Shown here in pieces: positions 40,904 to 51,186 of a stretch of 64,000 bases of DNA (position 1 is its first letter; every line of letters starts with the position of its first letter). This DNA comes from Ichthyophis bannanicus (lineage: Eukaryota > Chordata > Amphibia > Gymnophiona > Ichthyophiidae), in contig CM066040.1 in assembly GCA_033557465.1 (NCBI GenBank), positions 328,866,297 through 328,930,296 of the forward strand, read 5' to 3'. The notes under the pieces were generated by a model that saw nothing but the letters and a program-made list of their open reading frames with translations, was not told the origin of the DNA and ran no database searches. A program made the position numbers and the translations under genes.

Positions 40904-41674
40904 CTAATCAGATCCCTCTCCTCCAGTATCTTCTATAGCCTGATGAGGTACTGGGTATTGCTTCTGTGGTAGAGGATCCTCACCTTCCAATAGTATTTCT
41001 GTGTGCATTTTCCCACAATCTAATTTGTCTTGAGCCCAGACTGGAATATCAGCCACCTCTGAAGGAATTACACACAGATCATACCGCTGAGCTGCCTTAG
41101 TGCACTGAGTTGCTAACTGTATAGGAATGACTTCATGCACTAAAGTTTTAGAAGCACTTGAAGTTCCTGAATACTGCCACAGTTTAAGATTAGCCATATC
41201 CACCACCAAATTTAACTGGTTGAGAACATCAATTCCAATTATTTCTTTTGGTGTGTTCACTATAGTGGAGGCAGTGGTTTCCAACATTTCCTTGTTTTGT
41301 TCACTGTGCACAGGGATACCCCATTTAACTGGGATAGCCACACATTTGGAAGCTGTGTCATTAATTCCTTGAATTTCATAAATTTCCATATTTTTCTGAT
41401 CTGCCGTGGGAGAAACTCTGTTAGTAAAACTAATTCCAGCCCCTGTGTCAATCAAAGCTAGTTTATCCTGACCCCCTACTCTACTGATAACATTGGGGCG
41501 TGCACAAGAGTCCAGTATCAAGGGTGTTACAAGCCTTAAATTGTGTCCTGGGCCTGTATCCATTTCATCATCCAGAGGCTCTGGAATTGAGTCCTCTGCT
41601 GAGATAAAGGAGGCAGGCTGGGCTATGAAGGCTTGATACATTTTGATATCTGAACTCAAGAGGTCAGGACATCC
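40904..41674 (-). CDS. pro: ERV2 protease and first residues of RT (readthrough product)
   Basis: In the same frame as gag, directly after its TAG (41677-41675), and open to 40904. 'LALIDTGAGISF' is the aspartic protease active site. 'GIDVLNQL' plays the part of the C-terminal G-R-D-x-L box. Residues near the end ('PLPQKQYPVPHQAIE') are the start of RT. No ATG is needed if the stop is read through; bases after TAG (GG) match the murine leukaemia virus context. The RT is cut off by the pol deletion. Confidence 0.82.
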   Translation of the reverse strand, partial: GCPDLLSSDIKMYQAFIAQPASFISAEDSIPEPLDDEMDTGPGHNLRLVTPLILDSCARPNVISRVGGQDKLALIDTGAGISFTNRVSPTADQKNMEIYEIQGINDTASKCVAIPVKWGIPVHSEQNKEMLETTASTIVNTPKEIIGIDVLNQLNLVVDMANLKLWQYSGTSSASKTLVHEVIPIQLATQCTKAAQRYDLCVIPSEVADIPVWAQDKLDCGKMHTEILLEGEDPLPQKQYPVPHQAIEDTGGEGSD

Positions 41675-43315
41675 CTATGCAGTAGCCTTGTGTTTGTCCT
41701 GAGCTGCTTGTAAATCCTGTTTTAATTTATCTATTTCTATCTGCAGTATATGTTTATCTTGTTCCCATTTAGTTTTTTCCTTTTCTAGCCCATCTCTCTG
41801 TGCTTTGAGCTCTTGAAAGGGGATGTAACCTGAAGAGTTTCTAAAAGTACCTCTGCCATGTGCTCTCCAAGGTGTGTGTCCTCTGTCTGTGTTTCTTGTG
41901 TACTGAGAGGGTCCCTCGGCTTGCCACTTAGGTGTGTGTCCTCTGTCTGTGTTTCTTGTGTACTGAGAGGGTCCCTCGGCTTGCCACTTAGGTGTGTGTC
42001 CTCTGTCTGTGTTTCTTGTGTACTGAGAGGATTCATTGGCTTGCCACTTCCGTGCTTCTGATATTGTAATGACCTGCGTGGGCTGGGTCTTCCAAACAGA
42101 CCCAATTCTGAGCATTAAAGTATCAAAAGGGGTTGCTTCAGGGTCTTCAGAAAATAACAGAAGGTGTTTTGTAATCTCAGGGGATAGCAATTCTAATAAA
42201 AATTCCTTATGCATGCTCTCCCCATAATCTTCTGCCTTGGGCCAGGACTCCTGCTCATTAAGAACTGCTTTTAAAATCCAGGCTCTATATGCAAACTGTT
42301 CCAGTGTATCATTTGGTAAAGGTGAAATAATTTTAAATACTTGCATTGGGGAACAGTGAAATAGTTTCTCAGTACCCCTTTTAACCAACTGGTATGGGTG
42401 AGTGAGAGAGCCAACTTTATAATAATGTGGCCCCAGAGCCAGATGCATAAGTCTATCAAAGTCTGATTGTTTTCTTCTGTATTTCCCTAGACCCCAGTGA
42501 ATCAGAATATCAATCGCCCATTTAACCCACTGATTTACATTAAGAGGCATAGTGCCAATTTTCTCAACTATTTTTTCTATATCTCTATCTTTTAAATTTT
42601 CCTGGAACATTAATTTAACTGGTGCTTTGAGTTCTGTACTGGGTGCTATTAAGTCCTCTGAATTATTCTCCTGACAGAGATTGCTGGGTTCTGGCTGAGA
42701 TAAACTATCAGAATTTTGTTGTTCTGATTCAGCTGTATTCTTTCCATTCCTAAGTTCAACTATGCATACTTTAGTATTCTTTTGTTGCTGATAAGGTGTG
42801 TCATAGGCATAGGGAATGGGTGTATCTTTGTTCTTTTGTTTCTCACTAGCTGGTATGCATGGCTGATAGGGTGTGTCATAGGCATAGGGGGCTGAGGGAG
42901 GGGTGAGTGTTGGCTTTCTTGCAGAGGCCAATTGATCTTTAACGTGCCTCAATTCAAGTTTAAGTGCTTCTAATTGTTCACTAACAGTTATAAAAGAATT
43001 TGTGGCTTGGATCACTTGAGTTCTCTGAATAGAAATGCAAATTTGTGCCTCCTCAAGTTCTTTGGTCAATTGGCTACACTGAGAAGTCAGTTCAGAGTTT
43101 TCTTGTCTCATGCTAATTAGGCCCCTGCCCATGCCTTGGATGAAAAGGCATTTCCTTTTATTTGTTTTCTTTTTGAATTCTTGCTCATGGTTTAACATGT
43201 GTTTTTGAATATTATACCATGATGACTCAGGGAACTCCCCTTCAAATGGACCCCCTTTCCTCTTACAATATGAAATTAAACTTTCTTTAAGTTCTTTAAA
43301 ATCAAATGCTTCCAT
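41675..43315 (-). CDS. gag: ERV2 Gag
   Basis: 546 residues from ATG 43315 to TAG 41675. An N-terminal charged domain is followed by a long predicted coiled coil (residues about 70-150, heptads of Leu/Ile with Glu/Gln). A Pro/Tyr-rich middle has 'PYAYDTPYQP' twice, resembling late-domain motifs. The capsid-like domain covers residues about 240-440 ('NVNQWVKWAIDILIHWGLGK'). Then come three 20-residue repeats ('GHTPKWQAEGPSQYTRNTDR'). There is no CCHC zinc knuckle; a second coiled coil closes the protein. Spumaviruses and some epsilon-like ERVs also lack canonical knuckles. Confidence 0.8.
   Translation of the reverse strand: MEAFDFKELKESLISYCKRKGGPFEGEFPESSWYNIQKHMLNHEQEFKKKTNKRKCLFIQGMGRGLISMRQENSELTSQCSQLTKELEEAQICISIQRTQVIQATNSFITVSEQLEALKLELRHVKDQLASARKPTLTPPSAPYAYDTPYQPCIPASEKQKNKDTPIPYAYDTPYQQQKNTKVCIVELRNGKNTAESEQQNSDSLSQPEPSNLCQENNSEDLIAPSTELKAPVKLMFQENLKDRDIEKIVEKIGTMPLNVNQWVKWAIDILIHWGLGKYRRKQSDFDRLMHLALGPHYYKVGSLTHPYQLVKRGTEKLFHCSPMQVFKIISPLPNDTLEQFAYRAWILKAVLNEQESWPKAEDYGESMHKEFLLELLSPEITKHLLLFSEDPEATPFDTLMLRIGSVWKTQPTQVITISEARKWQANESSQYTRNTDRGHTPKWQAEGPSQYTRNTDRGHTPKWQAEGPSQYTRNTDRGHTPWRAHGRGTFRNSSGYIPFQELKAQRDGLEKEKTKWEQDKHILQIEIDKLKQDLQAAQDKHKATA
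41870..42049. repeat. 60-bp tandem repeat, three copies, in ERV2 gag
   Basis: Period exactly 60 bp. The first two copies are identical over nearly the whole unit, the third diverges at one end. In frame, it adds 20 residues per copy. Confidence 0.95.
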
Positions 43316-43863
43316 ATTTGATACTGCAGAAAGGCTGTAGTTGGACTATCTCAAATGTGTAACCTTAGAAGGAGGAATGCTAACTTAAAAAGTATTTCAC
43401 ACCTATTTAACCGGGTGGAGTAGATTAACAGAACTGTATCAGTTGCAGCCAGCTATAAGCCTGCTCTCACTAAGATAGTTACTGACAGGAGACAGAGAAA
43501 TAGAAGTTAAAAGGGGCAGGAGGTGATAGCTTTATCAGGAAAGATGTATGTTGTATTCAATGAGGGAATATTTAACTGTGTAACTCTGTATTTTCTTAGC
43601 AGTTCAAATACTATATAAAATCTGTAGCAAGCCTATACATAAAAATAAGACAATTGCAAGCCACTCTGTGTAATGTCCTTAAAATTCTAGATTCTTACAG
43701 AGCCTTTTGACAATAAAAATCCACCTTGTCTAACCCACAAAACAAAATTGTAAATGGTCACAAGGGCTATTGATTTTCCTGTCTCACTCTGTCTGAAATC
43801 TACTTAATGTATTATACAAAATTATTACTTACCCAACTGGAGATCTGCTGTGAAATCAGAGAA
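43316..43863 (-). other. ERV2 leader
   Basis: Untranslated leader between primer site and gag. A strong splice donor, TGGGTAAGTA, lies at about 43826-43835. No long open frame. Confidence 0.7.
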
Positions 43864-43875
43864 GACGAGCCCCCA
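43864..43875 (-). other. ERV2 primer-binding site, tRNA-Pro type
   Basis: Minus strand TGGGGGCTCGTC, identical to the first 12 bases of the gammaretroviral tRNA-Pro site; the match then stops. Five bases from the LTR. Confidence 0.75.
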
Positions 43876-43880
43876 TAAAA

Positions 43881-44451
43881 TGTAAGATGTGAGTCCGGTT
43901 ATTCTTCTGTAGGTCCTGGGTTCATTTCACTTCACAGACGCAGGAGGGTTTGTAATAAGACAAGCAAAGAGGTGTGGCTTGGAGAAAGGTTTTTATGTAA
44001 AAATAGGCTTAATACATAGGTATATAGTGATTGTTACAGAGCTGTTTCAGTGTGCATCAATGAATCTGTGTGTGTGCATGTGTGAAGTGTGAGAGAGATA
44101 GAGGCCAGAACCTGTGGGTCAGAGCCTCATGGTAGGCCAGAACATGTGGGTAGAGAGAGAGAGAGGGGGGGGGGGTGAAGGGAGTTGAGTATCAGAGCCT
44201 CATGGTAGTGTCCAAACCTGTCCGATGAAGGAGAGAGAGAGAGAGAAGCAGGAAGTGTGTCTGTCCTTTATAGTGCCTCTCCAGCAGTTCCCCTTGAGGT
44301 CTTTGGCCACTCCCTTTAAGGTCTGCCCTTCTTGATTTAGCAAGGAGGGGCTGCAGACAGGTCCTAGAGACTGACATCACCAGGGGGTCAGAGTTTAACT
44401 TTGTAGATTGAATTCACCAGAGTCCACAGCCGCATGGACTGTATGCTGACA
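43881..44451 (-). repeat. ERV2 LTR (5' in element orientation)
   Basis: 571 bp; differs from 37997-38566 at only a handful of positions, one of them a G run near 44167. Confidence 0.93.
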
Positions 44452-44601
44452 ACAGGTTCCACAATGCTTGTATTGGGTCAAGCATTGATATCCTAGGTCC
44501 TTTTTCAATAATGGTTTATGGACCTTTCCTCCAGGAACTTGTCCAAACCTTTTTTAAACCCAGCTACACTAACAGCTCTTACTACATCCTCCGGTAACAA
44601 G
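44452..44601 (+). repeat. SINE copy 2, 3' part
   Basis: Continues from 37996: 'atggtttatggacctttcct', 'cttgtccaaacctttttt', 'aacccagctacactaacagc'. Ends where the piggyBac gene resumes. Confidence 0.8.
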
Positions 44602-44884
44602 TTCTTTGTGTGCTCCGCAAGTTCTCAGTTCCCGAATGGTTCCTGTAGCTGCAACATTTCTCTCTGTGAGTGATTTGATCAGTGTGTAACTTGTAAAAAA
44701 ATTATCGAAGAACAGGTGGTGATGAATTACATCTGAATGCTTTTCAATAACATCAACCATATGGTTTATGACCCTAGAGCCCAGAGGTTCCATCGAATGC
44801 GTAGAACTTTCTCGTCTAGTGTACAGCTTAAACACCAATGGTTCCTGATCATAATGTACAGGTTGAAATGGCTGCTGGTTCACG
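44602..44884 (-). pseudogene. piggyBac transposase, right copy, central part
   Basis: 'LGSRVINHMVDVIEKHSDVI' and 'LFFDNFFTSYTLIKSL' (second catalytic Asp in DNFFTS), then 'AATGTIRELRTCG'. It continues at 37860 beyond the SINE. Its N-terminal side is cut at about 44885 by the BovB-like LINE. Confidence 0.85.
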
Positions 44885-46535
44885 ATCTTTATGGTATAAT
44901 GACTCTGTATGCTCTTTCCACCTTTTCACGATCTTCTCAGCATCATTCAACCTAAATCCTTGAGCATCTTGTAGCTTTCTAATTTGAGGCTGGAATTTTC
45001 TCTTTAACCCTCGTAGGTTTAGGAAAGCTGATCTTATTTTTCCTCTAATAGTTTCTGATTCTATTTCCTTGCTTGCATCATTGTAGTACTTCTCCTTATC
45101 TCATCTTGCTGTATATTGGACATCTCTGTTGAGTTTTGTGACTACCTCTCTTTCTCCTCTGGCTTTAGCTTCTCTGCATTTCTAGTTAATTTTCACTGTT
45201 TCTTTGGTTATCCATTTGGTCATTTCTGCTTTTTCAGTTTGTGTAGAGACTTCTCACTTTCTTAGAGCACAACTTTCTTGATGTCATCCCATGACTCTTC
45301 TGATGCTCTGTCATTTGCATTCAAAGAGGCAAAACAATTTTGCAGGCAGTCTTTAAATTCTGATGGTATATTCTCAAGGTCATATTTTGCTACGTTCATC
45401 AATGGCTTGCTCTTTTTCAGTTTTAGCTTGAGTTTGCATCCTAGTAGTTGGTGATCTGTACCAAAGTTGGCTCCAGATTTTGTCTTTGTTGATCTTTCTC
45501 AACGTTGACTTTCACAGATGTAGTCAGGTTGATTTTTGTACAATCCATTGCATGAAATCAATGTGTATAGTTGCTGCCTGTGTTGCTGGAAGAAGGGGTT
45601 TGAGATGAACAGATTGTTGATCTTGCAGAATTCTATCAGTCTTTCTCCAGCTTCGTTTCTGTGGCCAAGACCATATTTTGCAACTCTTTGCCTCTTTCTT
45701 TTCTTCCCAACTTTTGCATTGCAGCTGCTGTTGTGCCATATACCAGAATAATAGTTGTGTTGATGGACATTCCCTTTAGACAAATAGAAATTAAGCATTC
45801 ACTGATTGTATCGTATTTCATTACAGTTCTTGCAAGTTTCTTCTTAATTATAAATGCAACACCATTTCTTCTTTGTCTTTCATTTCCAGCATAGTAGACC
45901 ATGTGATCATCAAATGCAAAGTGCTTGATGCCAGTCTATTTCAGTTCGCTGATACCCAACAGATCGAGTTGTACATGCTCCATTTCATTCTTGACCACTT
46001 CCAACTTACCTTCGTTCATGCTTCATACATTCCATGTCCCGATATGTAAGACCTCTTTGCAGTTTCTGACTCTCATTTCATGCGCAGCTATAACATCAGT
46101 CATACATCCCAAGGGCTTTGATCCAACCACATCATAGATACTGTCTTTACTCTATAAAGTCAGATCATCCCCAGCAGCCAGTTGAGTGCCTTCTGACCTG
46201 GGGGTTTCAACTTCCAGCAGTATAGTACTATTTGTTTTGTTGTGACTATCCACTGGTTTGCAGCTTGTCATGCTGTGAGGGCTTGTGTACATCAGTGATG
46301 CTGAGAGCTAAACTATCGGTAGCTTAACTACTAGCAGGGTCTCCCAAGATGGACAGGTCTCAGCTGAGATGCCAGACTAAGACAAACCATCCATCTGGGC
46401 AGCAGCAGAATGGGATGGTGTTGGTGGTGGAGAATCACATTCCTGTGACAACAGCAACAACACTAGCATTACCTGCCTGGAAGAAAGGCCTGGCAATCTA
46501 CTTCCCTATCTTGCCACGAAAACCTAATGGATAGT
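44885..46535 (-). pseudogene. BovB-like (RTE) LINE, 5' half: endonuclease domain
   Basis: Minus strand: 'HIGTWNV' near 46050 begins the APE endonuclease; 'LDLLGISEL', 'MVYYAGNERQRRNGVAFIIK' region and 'GLGHRNEAGERLIEFCKINN' follow, then 'FFQQHRQQLYTLISCNG' and 'DYICESQR' (the usual DYI block). Several stops. It ends at 'IVKRWKEHTESLYHKD' near 44895, just before RT would start. The RT half is at 50082 on the opposite strand. Confidence 0.85.
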
Positions 46536-48374
46536 CACATTGAAGTATATATTGATGATTTTTAACTGGGATATATCAATTGAAACTTTTTTTATATTGA
46601 ACAAAGCTTTCTGTTTGGTGGTATTTTAAATTTTTGAACACTTTGCACATGAAAATATGGGGCCTATGATGAAATCTGAATGAGTTGGTTACCTCATATG
46701 GCCTCAGGCTGTATTGTATAGCCAATAATTTATGAATTTTGATGGTCCTTTTAAAAACTGTTTTAAATTGGTTGAGTGATGGGAGTTTTTCTGTATGTAA
46801 TATTTATACACTCCCTCTAGATTGAGAGAGCATTTTTTTAAAGTAGTTCATAAGCTGTGAGTTAAAGGATTTACAAAGATGGATTATAAGAAGGGTATTC
46901 TGGCCGTCAAGTTGTTCTTGGATGGTTTGCACTATAATCATATTTCAGAAGAATCACAAGCAGAGGAGGTATTTAATGTTACCCCAATAGTTTCAGCTGT
47001 TTTCGAATATGACCATGATTGACTTGCAAAACTTCTCTCCTGTAATAAAGAATTATTCTTGTTTTCAAATAACAAAATTTAAGTGCCCTCAGATATTTCT
47101 AGAGCAAATCTTTTCAAGAGCTTGGCCACATAAGACATTTTAAATCACCAAGAAGGGTGGGCTGTGGCATGTACTTTCTAGGTTAACTTTATGAGGTCTT
47201 GCACGCACCAAAAATCCTTTATAAAATTAACCCCTCAATGTCTGTAATGTGTTTGATTAAAATTTTGATTACCGTGATTTGTACTTATTTTTCTGAAATG
47301 CATCTTTTTATTACAATTTAATAGGACTTTTGCTCTATACCTTTATTTCCCTTTTTCATTTTTATGTAGCTATAAAATAAGTTATTTCTGTTTCACATAA
47401 AAACCTTGAAATATTGTAGAATTGGCAAATAATTGAAAAGCAATGCTTGACCATACACACTGCTAGACAGATAAAAGGCAAACTGTTTCATTAATCTGTT
47501 TTTCAAGAATACAACTTTTTGTCAGTATATTCCCAGGAAAGAAATACAACACTAATGAGTGTTTCTTGCCAGCTGTTCCCTGCCATTAAAATGTGTGGTA
47601 GCTTCAAGGTACAAAAAGATTGTTGTTTTAATTGGTGTTTGGTTTGGTCCCCTTTCTTCCATCCTCTCAAGCAGCCTCTCCCCTACTTCTTTTCAAATCT
47701 TCACCTCACTACCATTCAGAAAGAAAAGCCAGACCTAAAATTTTCTTCCCAAATTTCAACACAATGCATTCGTTTTCAATTCAAATAAGAGATAGCTAAG
47801 GATAAGAATAGCCAAGGTAGGCATCCCAGGTTCTGAGTTCAATGAACCAAGCACCGAATAGTCAGCTAAAGGATATCCCATTATAAAAAAGACTTCCGGA
47901 GGATTTTTTAGTTATCCTAATGTATTGCACAATGCCAAATTGGCTCCAGGGTCCCTCCCAGCAGACTACTCTCACAGAATTTAACATATTCACAAAAGAC
48001 AAAACACAAACCCTAAGAAGCCAGCCTCACTTGGGAACCTACTCCATTTCAATGATCCCTGTAACAACCACTGTTACATAATTAGATCAAGGACTAAATT
48101 TATTCTGTGTATTAACTACCGGGGGAAGGGGACTCTCATAGACTGTGTGTATACGGTGTGGATGATTTAAAATTTTACACAGAAAGAAAAATATATTATA
48201 TGTAAAATCGGACCTAAGATCTATGGAAAATAGAAAGATTGCTTAAAACAATATATTCTAACAAAAAAACTAGAGAGTTGTGACCACAAAAATCATCAAG
48301 TTAAAAGGTCAAACCAAAAGTGAATTGTAGCTAGTAGAGTTTTAAAGAAGAAGTCAAAGCAGCATCCCTTCTCC
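46536..48374. other. No gene or repeat recognised
   Basis: AT-rich, with no frame longer than about 90 codons and no motif. Unassigned. Confidence 0.5.
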
Positions 48375-49218
48375 CAGTTCTTACGGTATAGGCGGAATTG
48401 TTCAGATGATTGTGAATTTAAAAATTTATCAAAGCACTTATCAAGTAATTTTAGAGCGAGAGGTTATCCGAAAGTAGTGGTGAAACGAGCATATTCTAGG
48501 GCTCTTTATAACAGTAGGAGTTTACTATTGCGAGCTAAAAAGTCTAGTCAGCAGGAGAATACGGATCCCAACAGCATCAATTTGATTACCCGATATTCCC
48601 CATTAAGTTCAGGGATCCAAAATGTTTTTTAAAAAATATAGTAACATTATAGAATCTGTTCCTGGATTAATAGGTAAAAAAATCCATTGCGTATGGCAGC
48701 GTAATCGTAATTTGAAGGAACAGCTGAGTCTGACGGTATTGCAACCTTTAGTTCCATCAGTAGCTATGTTAGGAAGTGAGAAGGGTCATAGGAAGTGTGG
48801 GCATTGCAATATATGCAATATCACCATGGAACTTGAAGTTTTTGTACATAGAGGAATCACATATAGATTAAGAGGTTACACCACATGTGAATCTTCTAAT
48901 GTGGTGTATGTTATTCAATGCCCATGTGAATTGATTTATGTAGGTAAGACGATTCGTCCGTTGAAAATAAGAATGGGAGAACATAGGAGCCGTCTGAAAT
49001 GTAAAATTAAGGAGGCACCATTGGTTCAACATTGTATAATAGAGGGACATATTTTTGAACAGTTGAGGTGCTTCTGTATTGATCAAATAGAGTCGGGTAT
49101 GATGGGGAAATCGCAAGAACAAACACTTTTGATTCGAGAACAAAAGTGGATTTTCAATTTAAAGTCTGTAATGCCCATGGGGCTTAATGCCACTATTGAC
49201 TGGTCGTCTTGTATGTAA
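48375..49218 (+). pseudogene. Penelope-like element: RT end and GIY-YIG endonuclease
   Basis: 'RYRRNCSDDCEF' and 'RGYPKVVVKRAYSRALYNS' (48384-48530) are the C-terminal RT segment of Penelope-like elements. In the next frame (48622-49218) 'KCGHCNICN' precedes the GIY-YIG domain: 'VVYVIQCPCELIYVGKT' holds the two tyrosine blocks, 'IRPLKIRMGEHRSRLK' the catalytic Arg and His, and 'APLVQHCIIEGHIFEQL' follows. A 1-bp change in a T6A6 run near 48622-48633 separates the frames. The domain is otherwise intact. 5'-truncated. Confidence 0.88.
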
Positions 49219-50081
49219 AAGAGCAAAAAAAAATAGGGTTTGTTAAAAATAAGGCGAGCGGTAATAACAGATTCGGCTATTTGATAGTTGGACCCCAGAG
49301 GTGTCATTGAGATACTGATGGAATTTTTCAGGGATCCCTGGCGATAGTGATGACATTTGGGGATGGGAGTGGACTTCACCAATAGGGGAGTAATGAGAGG
49401 TCTTTAAATTAGTAGATGTGATTTGTAGTCCGCATGCGCGGCGTTTTTTTTAAGAGCGTGATGAATGGAATTGGGATTTATCGGATGAGTTTAAGATAAA
49501 TTCATTAGGAAACGTGTGCAGCATCGTTCTTGTAGGTGTTTATATTTATATAGCTAGTAAGATTAATTAATAATGTAGTTTGGAACTTAGACGATTTATG
49601 TGGTTTTTGAAATGGGTTTTATTTTATTTTATAGTGAAAAAAACAGAAAACAGTGATCCCCTGATGAAAAAGTAATAGTGAAACGCTAGTGAGACGTCTG
49701 GGGAAGGCGTTGGGATCTGAAAGCGTGAGGGAGCATGAAGAAGAAACTTATGATAAGAAGCAAAGTACTCTCCAATAGCTGGACCCTAAACTATTTGTGA
49801 AATTATTTAATGAAATCAATAATAGTATTAGTTCTCGAAGAAAAAGGAATGAGGGAACAGCTCTATCCGCTTTCTTAATCACTGGGCATTTTTGTTGAAA
49901 GGTCGTTGATGCTATCAGGCACTAATGTTGGACGTATTGCAAGTCCGAAAATAAGTGCCATTAAAGTCTGAGACCTTCAGCGAAATTAAATTTGAATGTT
50001 TAGAGTGGCCACAAGAGACAACCAAAAGTTCTTAGGTTTCATATTGATAATCTTGAGCGTGTTAAAGGCTTTTTGGCATTA
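49219..50081 (+). other. Penelope-like element 3' region, unassigned
   Basis: No coding region. Contains the hammerhead-like core listed separately. The boundary with the BovB-like LINE near 50082 is not clear. Confidence 0.4.
49661..49684 (+). ncRNA. Possible degenerate hammerhead ribozyme core
   Basis: CTGATGA followed 12 bases later by GAAAC, the two invariant core strings of a minimal hammerhead, in the context 'gatcccctgatgaa...gaaacgctag'. Penelope-like elements are known to carry such motifs in their terminal repeats. Stem II pairing is weak here, so activity is doubtful. Confidence 0.35.
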
Positions 50082-50611
50082 CTAGAAAGCAGCATTGAAA
50101 GCATTATCAAAGAACAAAGCATTGGGTATTGATGGAATGCCCATTGACGTATTACAGCAATCAATGCGGCTGTTGCCATACTTTCAAGGCTCTACCAGGA
50201 AATTTGGAAGACAACATCATGGCCAACTGACTAGAAAAGATCTGTGTTTATATCTTATGATCCAAATGACTGTGGAAATTATCGCACAATCGTTCTGATC
50301 CCACATGCCAGCAAGATTCTACTCAAGATCATCCAGCAGAGACTACAACCATACCTGGAACGAGAGCTGCCTGACGTGCAAGCAAGGTTCAGCAAAGGGC
50401 AAGGAACGAGAGACATCATTGCGGATATGAAATGGATCCTTGAAAAGACAAAAAAATACCAAAAAGATATCTATGTGTGTTTTATTGACTACAGCAAGGC
50501 TTTTGACTATGAAATCATGAGAAACTCTGGGCCACATGAAGACGCATGGGTATACCGGAACACTTGATGGTTCTCTTGCACAACCTTTGCATTGATCAAG
50601 AAGCAACTGTT
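50082..50611 (+). pseudogene. BovB-like RT, first part
   Basis: 'ALSKNKALGIDGMPIDVL' opens the domain. In a second frame: 'NYRTIVLIPHASKILLKII', 'LPDVQARFSKGQGTRDIIAD' and 'VCFIDYSKAFDYE', with the first catalytic Asp in FIDYSKAFD. Then 'GIPEHLMVLLHNLCIDQEAT' in a third frame up to the half-LINE. Confidence 0.85.
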
Positions 50612-50616
50612 TGGGG

Positions 50617-50995
50617 AATCAGCTGCTACTGTGAAGAAGGTGTGTTGAGCCCGGTTATCGGTCTCTGTGACTGCTGCTGTGGTGGATGTTGGCTGACACT
50701 GCTGCTCCCCCCTATTCCATCGGGCATGCATGCCCAGGGCAGCCTGCACCCTGTGGGGACTTCCCTTCGGGCTACAAGAACTGTACCTGGTGGTTCGTTT
50801 CCTTGGAATCAGCTGCAACTGTGAAGGAGGTGTGTTGAGCCTGGTCATCAGCCCCTGTGACTGCTGCTGTGATGGATGTGTTGCTGACGCTGCTGCTCCC
50901 CCCTATTCCATCGGGCAGGCACGCCCGGGGCAGCCTGCACCCATGTGGAGACTTCCCTTCGGGCTATAAGTTACAGTTCTTTCCTCCGCAACGCG
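50617..50995 (+). repeat. 192-bp tandem repeat, two copies, in the half-LINE 5' region
   Basis: Copy 1 begins at 50617 and copy 2 at 50809, both 'aatcagctgc...' with 'gactgctgctgt' and 'cccttcgggct' landmarks. Resembles promoter monomers of L1-type elements. Confidence 0.85.
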
Positions 50996-51186
50996 GAACA
51001 TGACCGTGGGTCGTGTTCTGAAGGGGCGTGTCTAAAGGGGCAGGAAATGCCTCTTTGGCACCCCTTTGGCATCACGGCGGCATCATCATCACAAGGTCTC
51101 TTGGCCTTCAGAGGTTTTCCCATTTTTTTAAATTTTTTTGTTTCTTTAACATTGTGTCCTTTTTATATAGTTATTTCTTTTTTGTG

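Larger units (their letters stand above)
37997..44451 (-). mobile_element. ERV2: young pol-deleted endogenous retrovirus
   Basis: Two direct LTRs (37997-38566, 43881-44451) with TG...CA ends and the target duplication ACAGG (37992-37996, 44452-44456). I count about five or six differences between LTRs over 570 bp (about 99% identity). On the minus strand: LTR, tRNA-Pro-type primer site, gag, in-frame UAG, protease, collapsed pol, env, polypurine tract, LTR. Gag, pro and env are open over their full length, pol retains only scraps. It would need reverse transcriptase and integrase in trans. Confidence 0.93.

Noticed and set aside
41870..42049. Regular 60-bp repeats as a CRISPR-like array
   Set aside because: No spacers; direct tandem repeats within a gag frame of a vertebrate retrovirus.
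41858..42061. Plus-strand Cys-rich repeat frame
   Set aside because: Antisense shadow of the 60-bp gag repeats in ERV2.
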